From Clostridiales bacterium (GTDB taxonomy: Bacteria; Bacillota; Clostridia; Christensenellales; CAG-138), in the NCBI GenBank assembly GCA_009783775.1, contig WRCT01000054.1, forward strand, positions 1-10,139: DNA of 10,139 bases. Reading direction: 5' to 3'. Under the pieces are notes generated by a model. That model made no database searches, was not told the origin of the DNA, and saw only the letters and a program-made list of their open reading frames with translations. Below are positions 1 through 6,473 of the stretch, in pieces (the stretch's first letter is position 1; the number at the start of each line of letters is the position of its first letter). The translations under genes were made by a program, and so were the position numbers.

Positions 1-668
1 CGGCCACGCGCAACGCGGTGATCGAGTTTCAAAAGGCCTATAAACTCACCGCCGACGGCGTGGTGGGGCCGACGACGTGGAACAAGCTTTACTCCGTGTT
101 TCGCGGGATCGGCGAGCAGGTCACCGTGCCGCCCAACCCGCCGCCCACGGGTATGCTGCCCTTCCCCGGCGAGCTGATCCGCGAGGGCAGCGCCGGCGCG
201 AACGTGCGGCATATCCAAAACCGGCTAAACGTGATCCGCACCGGCTATCCGTCCATTCCCTCGCTGGTCGTCGACGGCCTGTTCGGTCCGGCCACAAGGC
301 GCGCGGTGATCGCTTTTCAGCAGCAGTTTTTGCTCTCGCCGGACGGCATTGTGGGCCCGATCACCTGGGCGAAAATCGAGGAGATCTTTCAGCTGGTGAC
401 GGGCGGCGTGCCGCCCTCGCAGAGTTTCCCCGGCACGCCGCTCACCCTGGGCTCCAGCGGCAGCGCGGTGCGGCTCATGCAGGGCTATTTGCAGGAGCTG
501 CGCGCGGTCTATCCCGCCATTCCCGCGCTGACGGTGGACGGCATTTTCGGTCCAGCCACCCAGGCCGCCGTGATGGCTTTCCAGCGGCTGTTTAACCTGA
601 CGCCGGACGGGATCATCGGCCCGATCACCTGGGAGGCGATCGTAAGGCAGTGGAATGCGGTGGTATAG
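1..668 (+). CDS. Peptidoglycan-binding repeat protein (5' truncated by window edge)
   Basis: This is the C-terminal part of a cell-wall-binding protein. The reading frame is open from base 3, and the first visible residues (ATRNAVIEFQ) already belong to a PG_binding_1 domain, so the true start lies outside the window; the in-frame GTG at base 18 is not the start. Three copies of the three-helix peptidoglycan-binding repeat are visible: the tail of one, then two full copies. Each full copy carries a DGxFGPAT segment, an AVxAFQ helix and a closing DGIxGPITW motif. Proline-rich linkers (VPPNPPPTG, VPPSQSFPG) separate them. The two full copies are also similar at DNA level, which suggests tandem duplication. 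Such repeats anchor hydrolases or spore and wall proteins to peptidoglycan; any catalytic domain would lie upstream. The stop TAG (666-668) sits inside a perfect palindrome. The fold is clear; the specific role is unknown. Confidence 0.93.
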   Translation, partial: ATRNAVIEFQKAYKLTADGVVGPTTWNKLYSVFRGIGEQVTVPPNPPPTGMLPFPGELIREGSAGANVRHIQNRLNVIRTGYPSIPSLVVDGLFGPATRRAVIAFQQQFLLSPDGIVGPITWAKIEEIFQLVTGGVPPSQSFPGTPLTLGSSGSAVRLMQGYLQELRAVYPAIPALTVDGIFGPATQAAVMAFQRLFNLTPDGIIGPITWEAIVRQWNAVV

Positions 669-686
669 CGGGCAAGCCCGCTATAC
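663..686. repeat. Perfect 11-bp palindrome spanning a stop codon
   Basis: The arms are GTATAGCGGGC (663-673) and GCCCGCTATAC (676-686), separated by AA. The left arm contains the TAG stop of the peptidoglycan-binding gene, and the right arm merges into the heptamer array that follows. No T-run follows directly, so it is not a standard rho-independent terminator, although it could stall polymerase or protect a 3' end. Confidence 0.75.
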
Positions 687-716
687 AGTATACAGTGGGT
701 AGTGGGCAGTGGGCAG
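682..716 (+). repeat. Heptamer tandem array A (TATACAG / TGGGCAG)
   Basis: Five consecutive 7-base units can be read without a gap: TATACAG twice (682-695), TGGGTAG once (696-702) and TGGGCAG twice (703-716). All units end in AG and start with T, so the array looks like one unit that drifted and was then re-amplified. The right half recurs in inverted orientation at the end of rarA (2843-2862). Confidence 0.8.
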
Positions 717-723
717 AAAAGAA

Positions 724-755
724 AAACAGTCGCATTGAAGGCGGCTGTTTCTTTT
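724..755 (+). terminator. Rho-independent terminator after the peptidoglycan-binding gene
   Basis: A 10-bp stem pairs 724-733 (AAACAGTCGC) with 741-750 (GCGGCTGTTT), including one G-U pair, around a 7-base loop. The tract CTTTT follows. An A-rich run precedes the stem, so it could also work weakly on the other strand. It lies 55 bases after the stop at 668 and fits termination of that gene. Confidence 0.75.
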
Positions 756-763
756 GATATAAT
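735..763 (+). promoter_or_regulatory. Predicted sigma-A promoter for the AAA/DUF4143 gene
   Basis: A -35-like TTGAAG (735-740) is followed after 17 bases by TATAAT (758-763), itself preceded by TG one base upstream (755-756), giving an extended -10. A transcript would begin near 770 and have a leader of about 105 bases before the ATG at 876. The -35 lies in the loop and 3' arm region of the upstream terminator. No other promoter of similar quality was seen in 669-875. Confidence 0.5.
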
Positions 764-875
764 CTGATTTTTGCAGGGCACCCATGGGATTCGTCAGTTA
801 TAGTGTTTATTTTATCAAAATATTCCTTGATATTTGTACGAATATATGATAAGCTGAGCTTGGAGGTGAAAATTC

Positions 876-2171
876 ATGTTAAGAATGATTGCTGCTCGGC
901 TTTTGGATTGGAAAGAATCAAGGTATAGAAAGCCCCTTGTTTTGCAGGGCGCGCGCCAAGTCGGAAAAACCTATGCCGTATTGGAGTTTGCGCGGGAACA
1001 ATATGATAATGTTGCCTATATCAACTTTGAATTTGACAAGGCGGCAGCCGCCATTTTCGACAGCAGCCTGGATCCAAAGGAAGTTGTTCCGAGAATTGAG
1101 GTTTTTACAAAGCAGACGGTAACAAAGGGACGGACGCTCATATTCTTGGACGAAGTTCAAAAATGTCCTCCCGCCCTTACATCGCTGAAATACTTTGACG
1201 AGTTTGCGTCGGAGTACCATGTGATTGTGGCGGGCAGCCTGTTGGGAGTCGCCGTCTCTCGCGAAGAATACTCTTTTCCGGTTGGCAAGGTAAACCGGCT
1301 CACGCTTTTCCCCATGGATTTTGAGGAGTTTTTGATCGCTATGGGGAAGTCAGACCTTGTCACCCGAATCAAAGGGTGCTTTGAAACAAATACGCCTATG
1401 GATGCCGTTTACCACAACGCGCTGCTGGAGTTGTACCGCCAATACTCAGTGGTCGGCGGTATGCCCGACTGTGTGGCAAAGTTTATTGAAACGGGTGACT
1501 ACACCTTAATCAGGGCAACGCAAAAAATGATTTTAGATGGCTATTTAGATGACATGAGCAAATACAACAACAAGAATGAAATACAGAAAACAAGGCTGAC
1601 GTATAGCAGCGTAACCGCGCAGCTTTCCAAAAAGAACACACGCTTTCAATATAAGCTGATAAAGCCGGGCGGCAGGGCCGCAGCGTTTGAAAACGCCATT
1701 GAATGGCTTGTTTTGTCGGGCATCGTTGCCCGCGTCAATGCCCTTGACACGGTAAAAAAGCCGCTTGATAATTATAAGAATATTGACTGCTTTAAAGTCT
1801 TCGTGTCGGATATCGGGCTTCTGTGCGCCAAGAATAACATCCAAGCGAATGATATTCTCTATAACGCAAGCGATTTGAATGATTTCAAGGGCGGAATGAC
1901 GGAAAACTATGTTTGTTCTCAATTGGTCTGCCGGGGGCATGAATGCTATACCTGGTATAGCGAAGGAGAAGCCGAGATAGACTTTGTCATTCAGCGTGAA
2001 GGGAAGATCATCCCTATAGAGGTCAAATCAGCGGATAACAGCAAAGCAAAGAGTTTGGCGATTTACATGGGAAAATTCAAGCCGGCGTATGCGATCAAGG
2101 TATCCGCGAATAACTTTGGCTTTGAAAACGGCATAAAAACCATTCCTCTTTATGCCGCTTTTTGCATTTAA
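876..2171 (+). CDS. AAA family ATPase with DUF4143 C-terminal domain
   Basis: This 431-residue protein matches the common AAA_14 plus DUF4143 family. Residues 25-32 (GARQVGKT) form the Walker A motif, 88-95 (LIFLDEVQ) the Walker B, and GSLLG at 120-124 the usual sensor-like segment. The C-terminal third holds a PD-(D/E)xK-like core: E343 in GMTENYV, D369 in AEIDFV, and E382/K384 in IPIEVKS. The start is set by GGAGGTGA, eight bases upstream of the ATG. Length is normal for the family. Members are widespread and often sit in accessory DNA; their biochemical function is not settled, although ATP binding and a nuclease-like fold are expected. The gene is visibly AT-richer than its neighbours, sits with the next gene inside a 20-bp inverted repeat, and probably has its own promoter, all of which suggest acquisition. 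It ends 13 bases before the stop of the converging gene. Cytoplasmic. Confidence 0.93.
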   Translation: MLRMIAARLLDWKESRYRKPLVLQGARQVGKTYAVLEFAREQYDNVAYINFEFDKAAAAIFDSSLDPKEVVPRIEVFTKQTVTKGRTLIFLDEVQKCPPALTSLKYFDEFASEYHVIVAGSLLGVAVSREEYSFPVGKVNRLTLFPMDFEEFLIAMGKSDLVTRIKGCFETNTPMDAVYHNALLELYRQYSVVGGMPDCVAKFIETGDYTLIRATQKMILDGYLDDMSKYNNKNEIQKTRLTYSSVTAQLSKKNTRFQYKLIKPGGRAAAFENAIEWLVLSGIVARVNALDTVKKPLDNYKNIDCFKVFVSDIGLLCAKNNIQANDILYNASDLNDFKGGMTENYVCSQLVCRGHECYTWYSEGEAEIDFVIQREGKIIPIEVKSADNSKAKSLAIYMGKFKPAYAIKVSANNFGFENGIKTIPLYAAFCI

Positions 2172-2184
2172 CGTTTATAGTAAA

Positions 2185-2763
2185 TTACGTGCAATCCACG
2201 TTAAAGGTGATTTGGGTCACGCGGTTGTTTTCGTCATATATAAACCGCACTGCCGACCAAAAGCCGTCGATATATCCTCCGCCGTGCCCCGGCACTTCAA
2301 AGGAAGTCATGTTGCGCCGGTAGGCCCAATCCACCTCCGCCTTTGTGCTGCCCACTTTAATCTTGTTTTTTCCAAAGGTATATGCATCCGATGTTACGAT
2401 GAACCGCGTGCACAAAATTTCGGATGGGTCGGAAACAATTTTATCCCGTTGGCCATCGACCAAACCTTGATCCACGCATAAAAAGGTAATACAGTCATAA
2501 CAAAGATAATAGCCAAACAATGTGTCACGCACCCAATATTCCTTGATTTCCATTGGCTCGCCGTGACGTTTCAGCACATCTTTATAGACACAATAAGGCG
2601 GAACGCCAACCGCCTTATAGTATCCGTCGCTCGTCATGTATTTATCGTTTGGGCTCGCCGCACGCTCCGCTTGATATTGACAGATAATGCCGACAATCAG
2701 CACAATAAAACAGGCCGTGCCCAATGAAATAATGAGCCGTTTCAGCCATTTTCTACCCTTCAT
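2185..2763 (-). CDS. Membrane-anchored protein, possible BamE/SmpA-like domain
   Basis: I do not recognise this 192-residue protein by name. It starts with a basic stretch (MKGRKWLKR), then one hydrophobic segment at about residues 10-28, and no lipobox cysteine, so it is probably an N-terminally anchored extracytoplasmic protein. Two segments resemble the SmpA/OmlA (BamE-like) pattern: VLKRHGEP at about 63-70, and VGSTKAEVDWAYRR at about 137-150 followed by FIYDENNRVTQITF near the end. The likeness is by eye and moderate. The ATG at 2763 is chosen because GGAGGA (2771-2776, complement) lies seven bases upstream; a longer frame reaches 2859, but its extra residues show no family features and cross repeat DNA. 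There are several cysteines (C58, C88, C91, C96, C108, C191). The gene converges on the AAA/DUF4143 gene and shares its AT-rich composition, so the two may have arrived together. No clear promoter was seen. Confidence 0.72.
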   Translation of the reverse strand: MKGRKWLKRLIISLGTACFIVLIVGIICQYQAERAASPNDKYMTSDGYYKAVGVPPYCVYKDVLKRHGEPMEIKEYWVRDTLFGYYLCYDCITFLCVDQGLVDGQRDKIVSDPSEILCTRFIVTSDAYTFGKNKIKVGSTKAEVDWAYRRNMTSFEVPGHGGGYIDGFWSAVRFIYDENNRVTQITFNVDCT

Positions 2764-2792
2764 TTCGGGGTCCTCCATAATGCTGCGTGGAC

Positions 2793-2811
2793 GGGCGAAC
2801 ACAGTTCTCCC
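2793..2811. repeat. Intergenic imperfect palindrome
   Basis: GGGCGAAC (2793-2800) pairs with GTTCTCCC (2804-2811) with one mismatch around ACA. It lies between the small membrane protein gene and rarA, and resembles the short stem elements seen at 4193-4270. Its role is unknown. Confidence 0.4.
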
Positions 2812-2842
2812 CTGCGCGATAGGGGCAATCCCGCGTGAGCGA

Positions 2843-2862
2843 TTCTGCCCACTGCCCACTAC
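2843..2862 (-). repeat. Heptamer array A', inverted copy at the rarA stop
   Basis: Read on the minus strand, two TGGGCAG units (2845-2858) directly follow the rarA stop TAG (2859-2861). The 20 bases GTAGTGGGCAGTGGGCAGAA are identical to 699-718 but in opposite orientation. The stop codon occupies the place of the TAG ending of a TGGGTAG unit in the other copy. Confidence 0.85.
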
Positions 2863-4166
2863 GAGCGCAGCTCCTCCCGCCGTTCGTGGTTTTCGCGGAT
2901 CTTGGCCTCCTGGCCCTGGTCGGAGGGACGGTAGTAGCGGTGGCCTTGAAGTTCGGTCGGCATATACTGCTGCGGGGTCCAGTGGCCCGGGAAGTCGTGC
3001 GGATAACGGTAACCCTTGCCGTGGCCCAGTTTTTTCGCGCCCTTGTAGGAGGTGTCGCGCAGATGGACCGGCACCGGTTCGAAGATCCCGCCCTGCACGT
3101 CCGCGTAGGCGTCGTCCACCGCGCAGACCACGCTGTTGCTCTTGGGCGATTCGCAGAGGAAGATAATCGCCTGCGTCAGCGGCAGCCGCGCCTCGGGCAG
3201 GCCGATGAGCTCTAACGCCTGGGCCGCCGTGACCGCCTGTACCATGGCCTGCGGGTTGGCCAGGCCGATATCCTCGCTGGCGTGCGCGATCAACCGCCGC
3301 GCGATGATACGCGGGTCGCAGCCCGCCGCGATCATGCGCGCAAACCAGGCCAGCGCCGCGTCGGAATCCCCGCCGCGCAGGCTCTTGCAGAACGCCGAAA
3401 GCATATCGTAGAACAGCTGCTCGTCACAGGCGATGACCTTGCGCTGCGCGCTTTCCGCCGCGATCTCACGGGTGATGATTATGCGCCCCTCTTCGTCCGG
3501 CTCGGTGGTTTCGACTGCCAGCTCCAGCGCGTTCAAGGCGTTGCGGCAGTCGCCGTTGCTCATGGCGATCAAGACTTCCTCCGCCTCGGGCGCGAGGACC
3601 ACGTCGCGGTCGCCGTAGCCGTTTTCGCTGTCGGCAAGGCAGTTGGCTATTGCCTGCGCGATATCCTCGGCGGTCAGCGGGAAAAACTGAAACACGCGGC
3701 AGCGCGAGACGACCGCGCCCGTCATGGCGATCATGGGGTTCTCGGTGGTCGAGCCGATAAAGCGCAGCACGCCCGACTCCAGCGCGGGCAGCAGGCTGTC
3801 GCTCTGCGCCTTGGACCAGCGGTGACACTCGTCGAGCAGCAGATAGGTGGGTTTGTGATAGAGCTTGAGTTGTTCCTCCGCTACCGCGACGATGGCGCGC
3901 AGTTCCTTGACACCCGCAGAGACCGCGTTGACCTTGACAAAATGCGCGCCCGTCGTGTTCGCCACGATATGCGCCAGCGTGGTCTTGCCCGTGCCGGGCG
4001 GGCCGAAGAAAATGCTGGACTGCAAGGTGTCCGTGGCGATGGCGCGGCGCAGCAGGCGCCCCTGACCCACGATGTGGCTTTGGCCCACAAAGGTGTCGAG
4101 GGTCTGGGGGCGCATACGGTCCGCCAGCGGCGCCTGCTCTTTTTTTGTTGGCGTAAAGATATCCAT
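2859..4166 (-). CDS. rarA: Replication-associated recombination protein A (MgsA/RarA AAA+ ATPase)
   Basis: This 435-residue protein belongs to the RarA/MgsA/WRNIP1 family, clamp-loader-like AAA+ ATPases that act at stalled replication forks and single-strand/double-strand junctions in the cytoplasm. The N-terminus has PLADRMRPQTLDTFVGQ, then Walker A GPPGTGKTT (55-63), Walker B LLLDECHR (109-116), sensor 1 GSTTENP (138-144) and an arginine-finger-like SRCR (154-157). The C-terminal tetramerisation region is intact: ASEDIGLANP, the GLPEARLPLTQA helix, SPKSNSV and the end motif YRYPHDFPGHW. The length is close to the 447 residues of the E. coli protein. The ATG at 4166 is chosen because family members begin this way, but no good Shine-Dalgarno site precedes it. 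It lies about 105 bases after the DUF885 gene on the same strand, separated by palindromes, so co-transcription is uncertain. The stop TAG touches a heptamer repeat. Confidence 0.96.
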   Translation of the reverse strand: MDIFTPTKKEQAPLADRMRPQTLDTFVGQSHIVGQGRLLRRAIATDTLQSSIFFGPPGTGKTTLAHIVANTTGAHFVKVNAVSAGVKELRAIVAVAEEQLKLYHKPTYLLLDECHRWSKAQSDSLLPALESGVLRFIGSTTENPMIAMTGAVVSRCRVFQFFPLTAEDIAQAIANCLADSENGYGDRDVVLAPEAEEVLIAMSNGDCRNALNALELAVETTEPDEEGRIIITREIAAESAQRKVIACDEQLFYDMLSAFCKSLRGGDSDAALAWFARMIAAGCDPRIIARRLIAHASEDIGLANPQAMVQAVTAAQALELIGLPEARLPLTQAIIFLCESPKSNSVVCAVDDAYADVQGGIFEPVPVHLRDTSYKGAKKLGHGKGYRYPHDFPGHWTPQQYMPTELQGHRYYRPSDQGQEAKIRENHERREELRS

Positions 4167-4192
4167 ACTTGTACGTTCCGCGGCGGGGGGGC

Positions 4193-4270
4193 GGGGTCCC
4201 CGACAAGTTAGCAAACTTGTTGGGGGGATAAAGCCCCCGCCCTACACTGACAGAACGGATAAGTCCGTTC
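4193..4270. repeat. Cluster of four short palindromes between DUF885 gene and rarA
   Basis: Four stems follow each other: GGGG/CCCC (4193-4201); ACAAGTT/AACTTGT (4203-4209 and 4214-4220); GGGGG/CCCCC (4223-4227 and 4234-4238); GAACGGA/TCCGTTC (4253-4259 and 4264-4270). On the minus strand the last two each begin with GTAGGG, and the first of these GTAGGG copies contains the TAG stop of the DUF885 gene. No T-run follows any stem, so they are poor terminators. They look like repeated modules laid end to end, and they may fold in the rarA leader. Confidence 0.6.
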
Positions 4271-4271
4271 C

Positions 4272-6092
4272 CTACTTCTTCGGCACCAGTTCTTTTTCAA
4301 TCAGGTTGAAATAGGACGGGCCGAGGTCAAGGAAGGCTTTTAAGAAGGCCTCTTCGTTGAAATTGTCGCCCTGTTCGGTCTTGATCTTGTCATAAAGGAT
4401 AAACATATTGGCAATGCCGAAAGAGTATTCCATGCGGTAGAAGGGTTCGTTGCGCCTGACCAAGTGGAACATGCTTGAAAAACCATACCATTTTTGAATA
4501 TCCTTTGCCGTGGCGCCCTTATAGTTGATATCAATGCTCGCTTGGGCTTCCCGTACGGCATACCACGCCATGGCAAGCTGCGCCGTGAGCAAGTCGGTCT
4601 TGGGATAGAGATCCGTGCGCTTTGCCACCTGATACTCGGCAAACTGGGACCATGACTCCACATAGGTCTCGGTCGCGAATATCTTCTGTGTCAGCGAAAC
4701 ATGCGGCAGCGCATATTGATAGTTGTACTGATACAAATGCCCCGGATAAGCTTCGTGCGCCGTAGTAAGGAGCAGTGCATCATCCTTTTCAGGGTTGTTG
4801 AAGATAACCGTGTTATCTGACCAGTCATCAATCTTTGGGGTCAGATAGGCCGCGATGAACGGGACCAACTTTTGCATGTCCTTGGGCACTTCCAAAATGG
4901 TTACGGTATGTTCCGGCAGTTTGGGCAGAAAACCCTCGGTGAGTTCTTTTAGATAGTCCATGTTTTCTTGCGCGGTGCCTTCACCCACCGTGTATGTGTC
5001 TGATCTGTCCGAAGCGGCGCCACTGTAACTGGCTGCTTCATATTCCGCATAGATAATTTCTCTTGCCTTGTCCAACAGCTTCATGGCCTCGGCAATATCT
5101 AAATCCTTGCCGCTGAGTATCTTAATCTGCTGCTCGTAGTACTTCATGTAATCGACGCCGTCTTCCAACTTTAAGTCACACAGAGGCACCGACTTGCGGT
5201 GGGTCTTGTTCAGTGCCTTTAAGCCTGCCAACAAATCCTTATAGGCTTGGTTAAACGAGTCTGACACTAATTCCTTGTTGCGTTCTTTTAATTCGGCCGC
5301 CCTCTCTTCCGACAGCCCCAACGCGTCAACTTTCGCGTCAAAGTCGATCAGCATCGTATTGGCGGCGGGCTTGGCGTTCATGATTTTCTTCATATCCAAC
5401 TCCACATTGTAGAGCGCGTCCTTGGTCATAAAGATGCCCATCTCGGACCGCACCTGCTCATAGGCCAAGATTTGCTCAAAGAACCGCGGCACATCCTCCA
5501 AGAGTTTGAAGTAGTTCTCCACATCCGCCTCGTTTTGAATCCCAAAGAGGTAGAAGTTTATCGGCAGGTTGATATGCACCCCATTAAAAATGCCGAGTGG
5601 CTCATAATAGCCATAGAACGCTTCGCTCTCCACCTCATAGTTTAAGAACTGCACAAAGGTGTCGTAGGCAAACTGACTGGACTTGGATAGACTGCCTTTG
5701 TCAATGCCCTTGAGCGCGGCCTGCGCTTCCTTGCTTTTGGCGATCCAACGCGCGTCGCCCTCTTTGGAAAAGTCGCCCCACGTGATGGTCAATGATGTCA
5801 GATCAAAGCCCATCGCCACGGGATCCTTTACAAAATGCAGCAGAGCCGAGGGATCCTCTTCCATGCAGAAACGGAAGAAATCCTGATCCAGCTCCGCAAA
5901 CACCTCATCGGGCGAAGGGGTCGGCTCCGGTGTGGCGGTTGGCTCGGGGGTCGGCTCGAGCGTGACCACGGGAAGTGTATCCTGCTCGGATACGTTGGGG
6001 TTCTCACCTCCGCCGAAACACCCCACGGCGGACAGCAGCAAGACCGCTGCCAGCAGCAGCGTCAGCCATTTGACAGTTACTCTTTTTCTCAT
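4272..6092 (-). CDS. DUF885 family lipoprotein, predicted metallopeptidase-like
   Basis: This 606-residue protein fits the DUF885 family. It opens with a lipoprotein signal peptide (KR-rich start, hydrophobic 10-20, AVGC with Cys25), so the mature protein is expected on the outer face of the membrane. A Pro/Thr/Glu linker (about 45-62) follows, then the helical DUF885 body. The key motif HEAYPGH at 446-452 matches the HExxPGH signature; E479 in ETYVESW and E486 are candidate third ligand or structural residues further on. DUF885 proteins are considered zinc-peptidase-like from fold and motif; the substrate is not known, though peptides are likely. The start is set by AGGAGAG a few bases upstream of the ATG. 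Fifty-six bases upstream, on the same strand, lies a short gene made of this protein's two ends. The C-terminus (DLGPSYFNLIEKEL) is complete. Lipid attachment at Cys25 is inferred from the lipobox. Confidence 0.9.
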   Translation of the reverse strand: MRKRVTVKWLTLLLAAVLLLSAVGCFGGGENPNVSEQDTLPVVTLEPTPEPTATPEPTPSPDEVFAELDQDFFRFCMEEDPSALLHFVKDPVAMGFDLTSLTITWGDFSKEGDARWIAKSKEAQAALKGIDKGSLSKSSQFAYDTFVQFLNYEVESEAFYGYYEPLGIFNGVHINLPINFYLFGIQNEADVENYFKLLEDVPRFFEQILAYEQVRSEMGIFMTKDALYNVELDMKKIMNAKPAANTMLIDFDAKVDALGLSEERAAELKERNKELVSDSFNQAYKDLLAGLKALNKTHRKSVPLCDLKLEDGVDYMKYYEQQIKILSGKDLDIAEAMKLLDKAREIIYAEYEAASYSGAASDRSDTYTVGEGTAQENMDYLKELTEGFLPKLPEHTVTILEVPKDMQKLVPFIAAYLTPKIDDWSDNTVIFNNPEKDDALLLTTAHEAYPGHLYQYNYQYALPHVSLTQKIFATETYVESWSQFAEYQVAKRTDLYPKTDLLTAQLAMAWYAVREAQASIDINYKGATAKDIQKWYGFSSMFHLVRRNEPFYRMEYSFGIANMFILYDKIKTEQGDNFNEEAFLKAFLDLGPSYFNLIEKELVPKK

Positions 6093-6148
6093 AATACTCT
6101 CCTGTTCTTTTGTTTTTTATTTATGAAAAGTGCCCCTTACCCTGTTCC

Positions 6149-6406
6149 TCAAAGCATAGCCGCTTCAATCAGATTAAAGTAAGACGGACCCAGATCAAAA
6201 AATTCTTTTAGGAAGGCCGACTCGTCGTTCATATAGTAGCGGAAGAAGTCCTCGTCCAGCGCGGCCGTGATCACGGGCAGCAGATCGTCGGGTTCGGTGG
6301 TCGGGTCGGGCCGGTTTGCGGGCGTGCCAAAGCAGCCCACGGCGGACAGCAGCAGCATTGCGACAAGCGCAATTGCCAGCCATTTGGTAAGGGTTTTTTG
6401 TCTCAT
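6149..6406 (-). CDS. Small lipoprotein: internally deleted DUF885 paralogue
   Basis: This 85-residue protein has a signal peptide and lipobox (AVGC, Cys25) nearly identical to those of the adjacent 606-residue DUF885 lipoprotein, then LDEDFFRYYMND, matching its residues 68-79 (LDQDFFRFCMEE). It then jumps straight to SAFLKEFFDLGPSYFNLIE, matching residues 582-599. About 500 residues, including HEAYPGH, are missing, yet the frame is kept. The peptidase function must be lost. The gene keeps a strong AGGAGG five bases before its ATG, and its leader resembles that of the big gene, so it arose from a tandem duplicate that lost its middle. It may still produce a short lipid-anchored peptide of about 60 mature residues, or may simply be decaying; the intact frame and ribosome site favour translation. 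It lies between rlmH and the DUF885 gene in the same direction. An assembly collapse of a longer paralogue is an alternative. Confidence 0.75.
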   Translation of the reverse strand: MRQKTLTKWLAIALVAMLLLSAVGCFGTPANRPDPTTEPDDLLPVITAALDEDFFRYYMNDESAFLKEFFDLGPSYFNLIEAAML

Positions 6407-6410
6407 AACA

Positions 6411-6417
6411 TCCTCCT
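6411..6417 (-). promoter_or_regulatory. Strong ribosome binding site of the small lipoprotein
   Basis: On the minus strand AGGAGGA precedes the ATG at 6406 at normal spacing. It is at least as good as the AGGAGAG of the full-length DUF885 gene, which argues that the deleted paralogue is still translated. Confidence 0.7.
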
Positions 6418-6425
6418 GTTTTTTT

Positions 6426-6469
6426 ATTCAGATCCTTCGCTTTGCTCAGGATGACGGTTTGGGGTTCTC
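6426..6469. repeat. Short inserted intergenic repeat (CATCCTGAGC-type) in a duplicated leader
   Basis: On the minus strand this reads GTCATCCTGAGCAAAGCG followed by AAGGATCT. ATCCT (6432-6436) and AGGAT (6448-6452) form a stem. From memory, close variants of this sequence occur between genes in many bacteria; I cannot verify that here. It interrupts a leader that is otherwise like the one before the 606-residue gene, and AATAAAAAA lies on both sides, as a target duplication would. Confidence 0.5.
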
Positions 6470-6473
6470 TTTT

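Noticed and set aside
1..668. Spore cortex hydrolase assignment for the first gene
   Set aside because: Only binding repeats are visible; no catalytic domain lies within the window.
876..2763. Toxin-antitoxin or defence pair formed by the AAA/DUF4143 protein and the anchored protein
   Set aside because: The genes converge rather than form an operon, and neither has toxin or antitoxin hallmarks; only composition and flanks link them.
2764..2859. N-terminal extension of the small membrane protein
   Set aside because: The extension crosses palindrome and heptamer repeat DNA, and the ATG at 2763 has a good GGAGGA site and directly precedes a normal membrane anchor.
3466..4206. Second long minus-strand frame within rarA
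   Set aside because: It overlaps the RarA Walker A and B region in another frame and has the biased composition of a shadow.
3282..4211. Long open frame on the plus strand opposite rarA
   Set aside because: The minus strand encodes an unmistakable RarA with all motifs; the opposite translation is rich in Arg, Gly and His with no recognisable domain, as expected of a GC-rich antisense frame.
4167..4271. Riboswitch in the rarA leader
   Set aside because: Only independent short stems are visible; no known riboswitch core was recognised.
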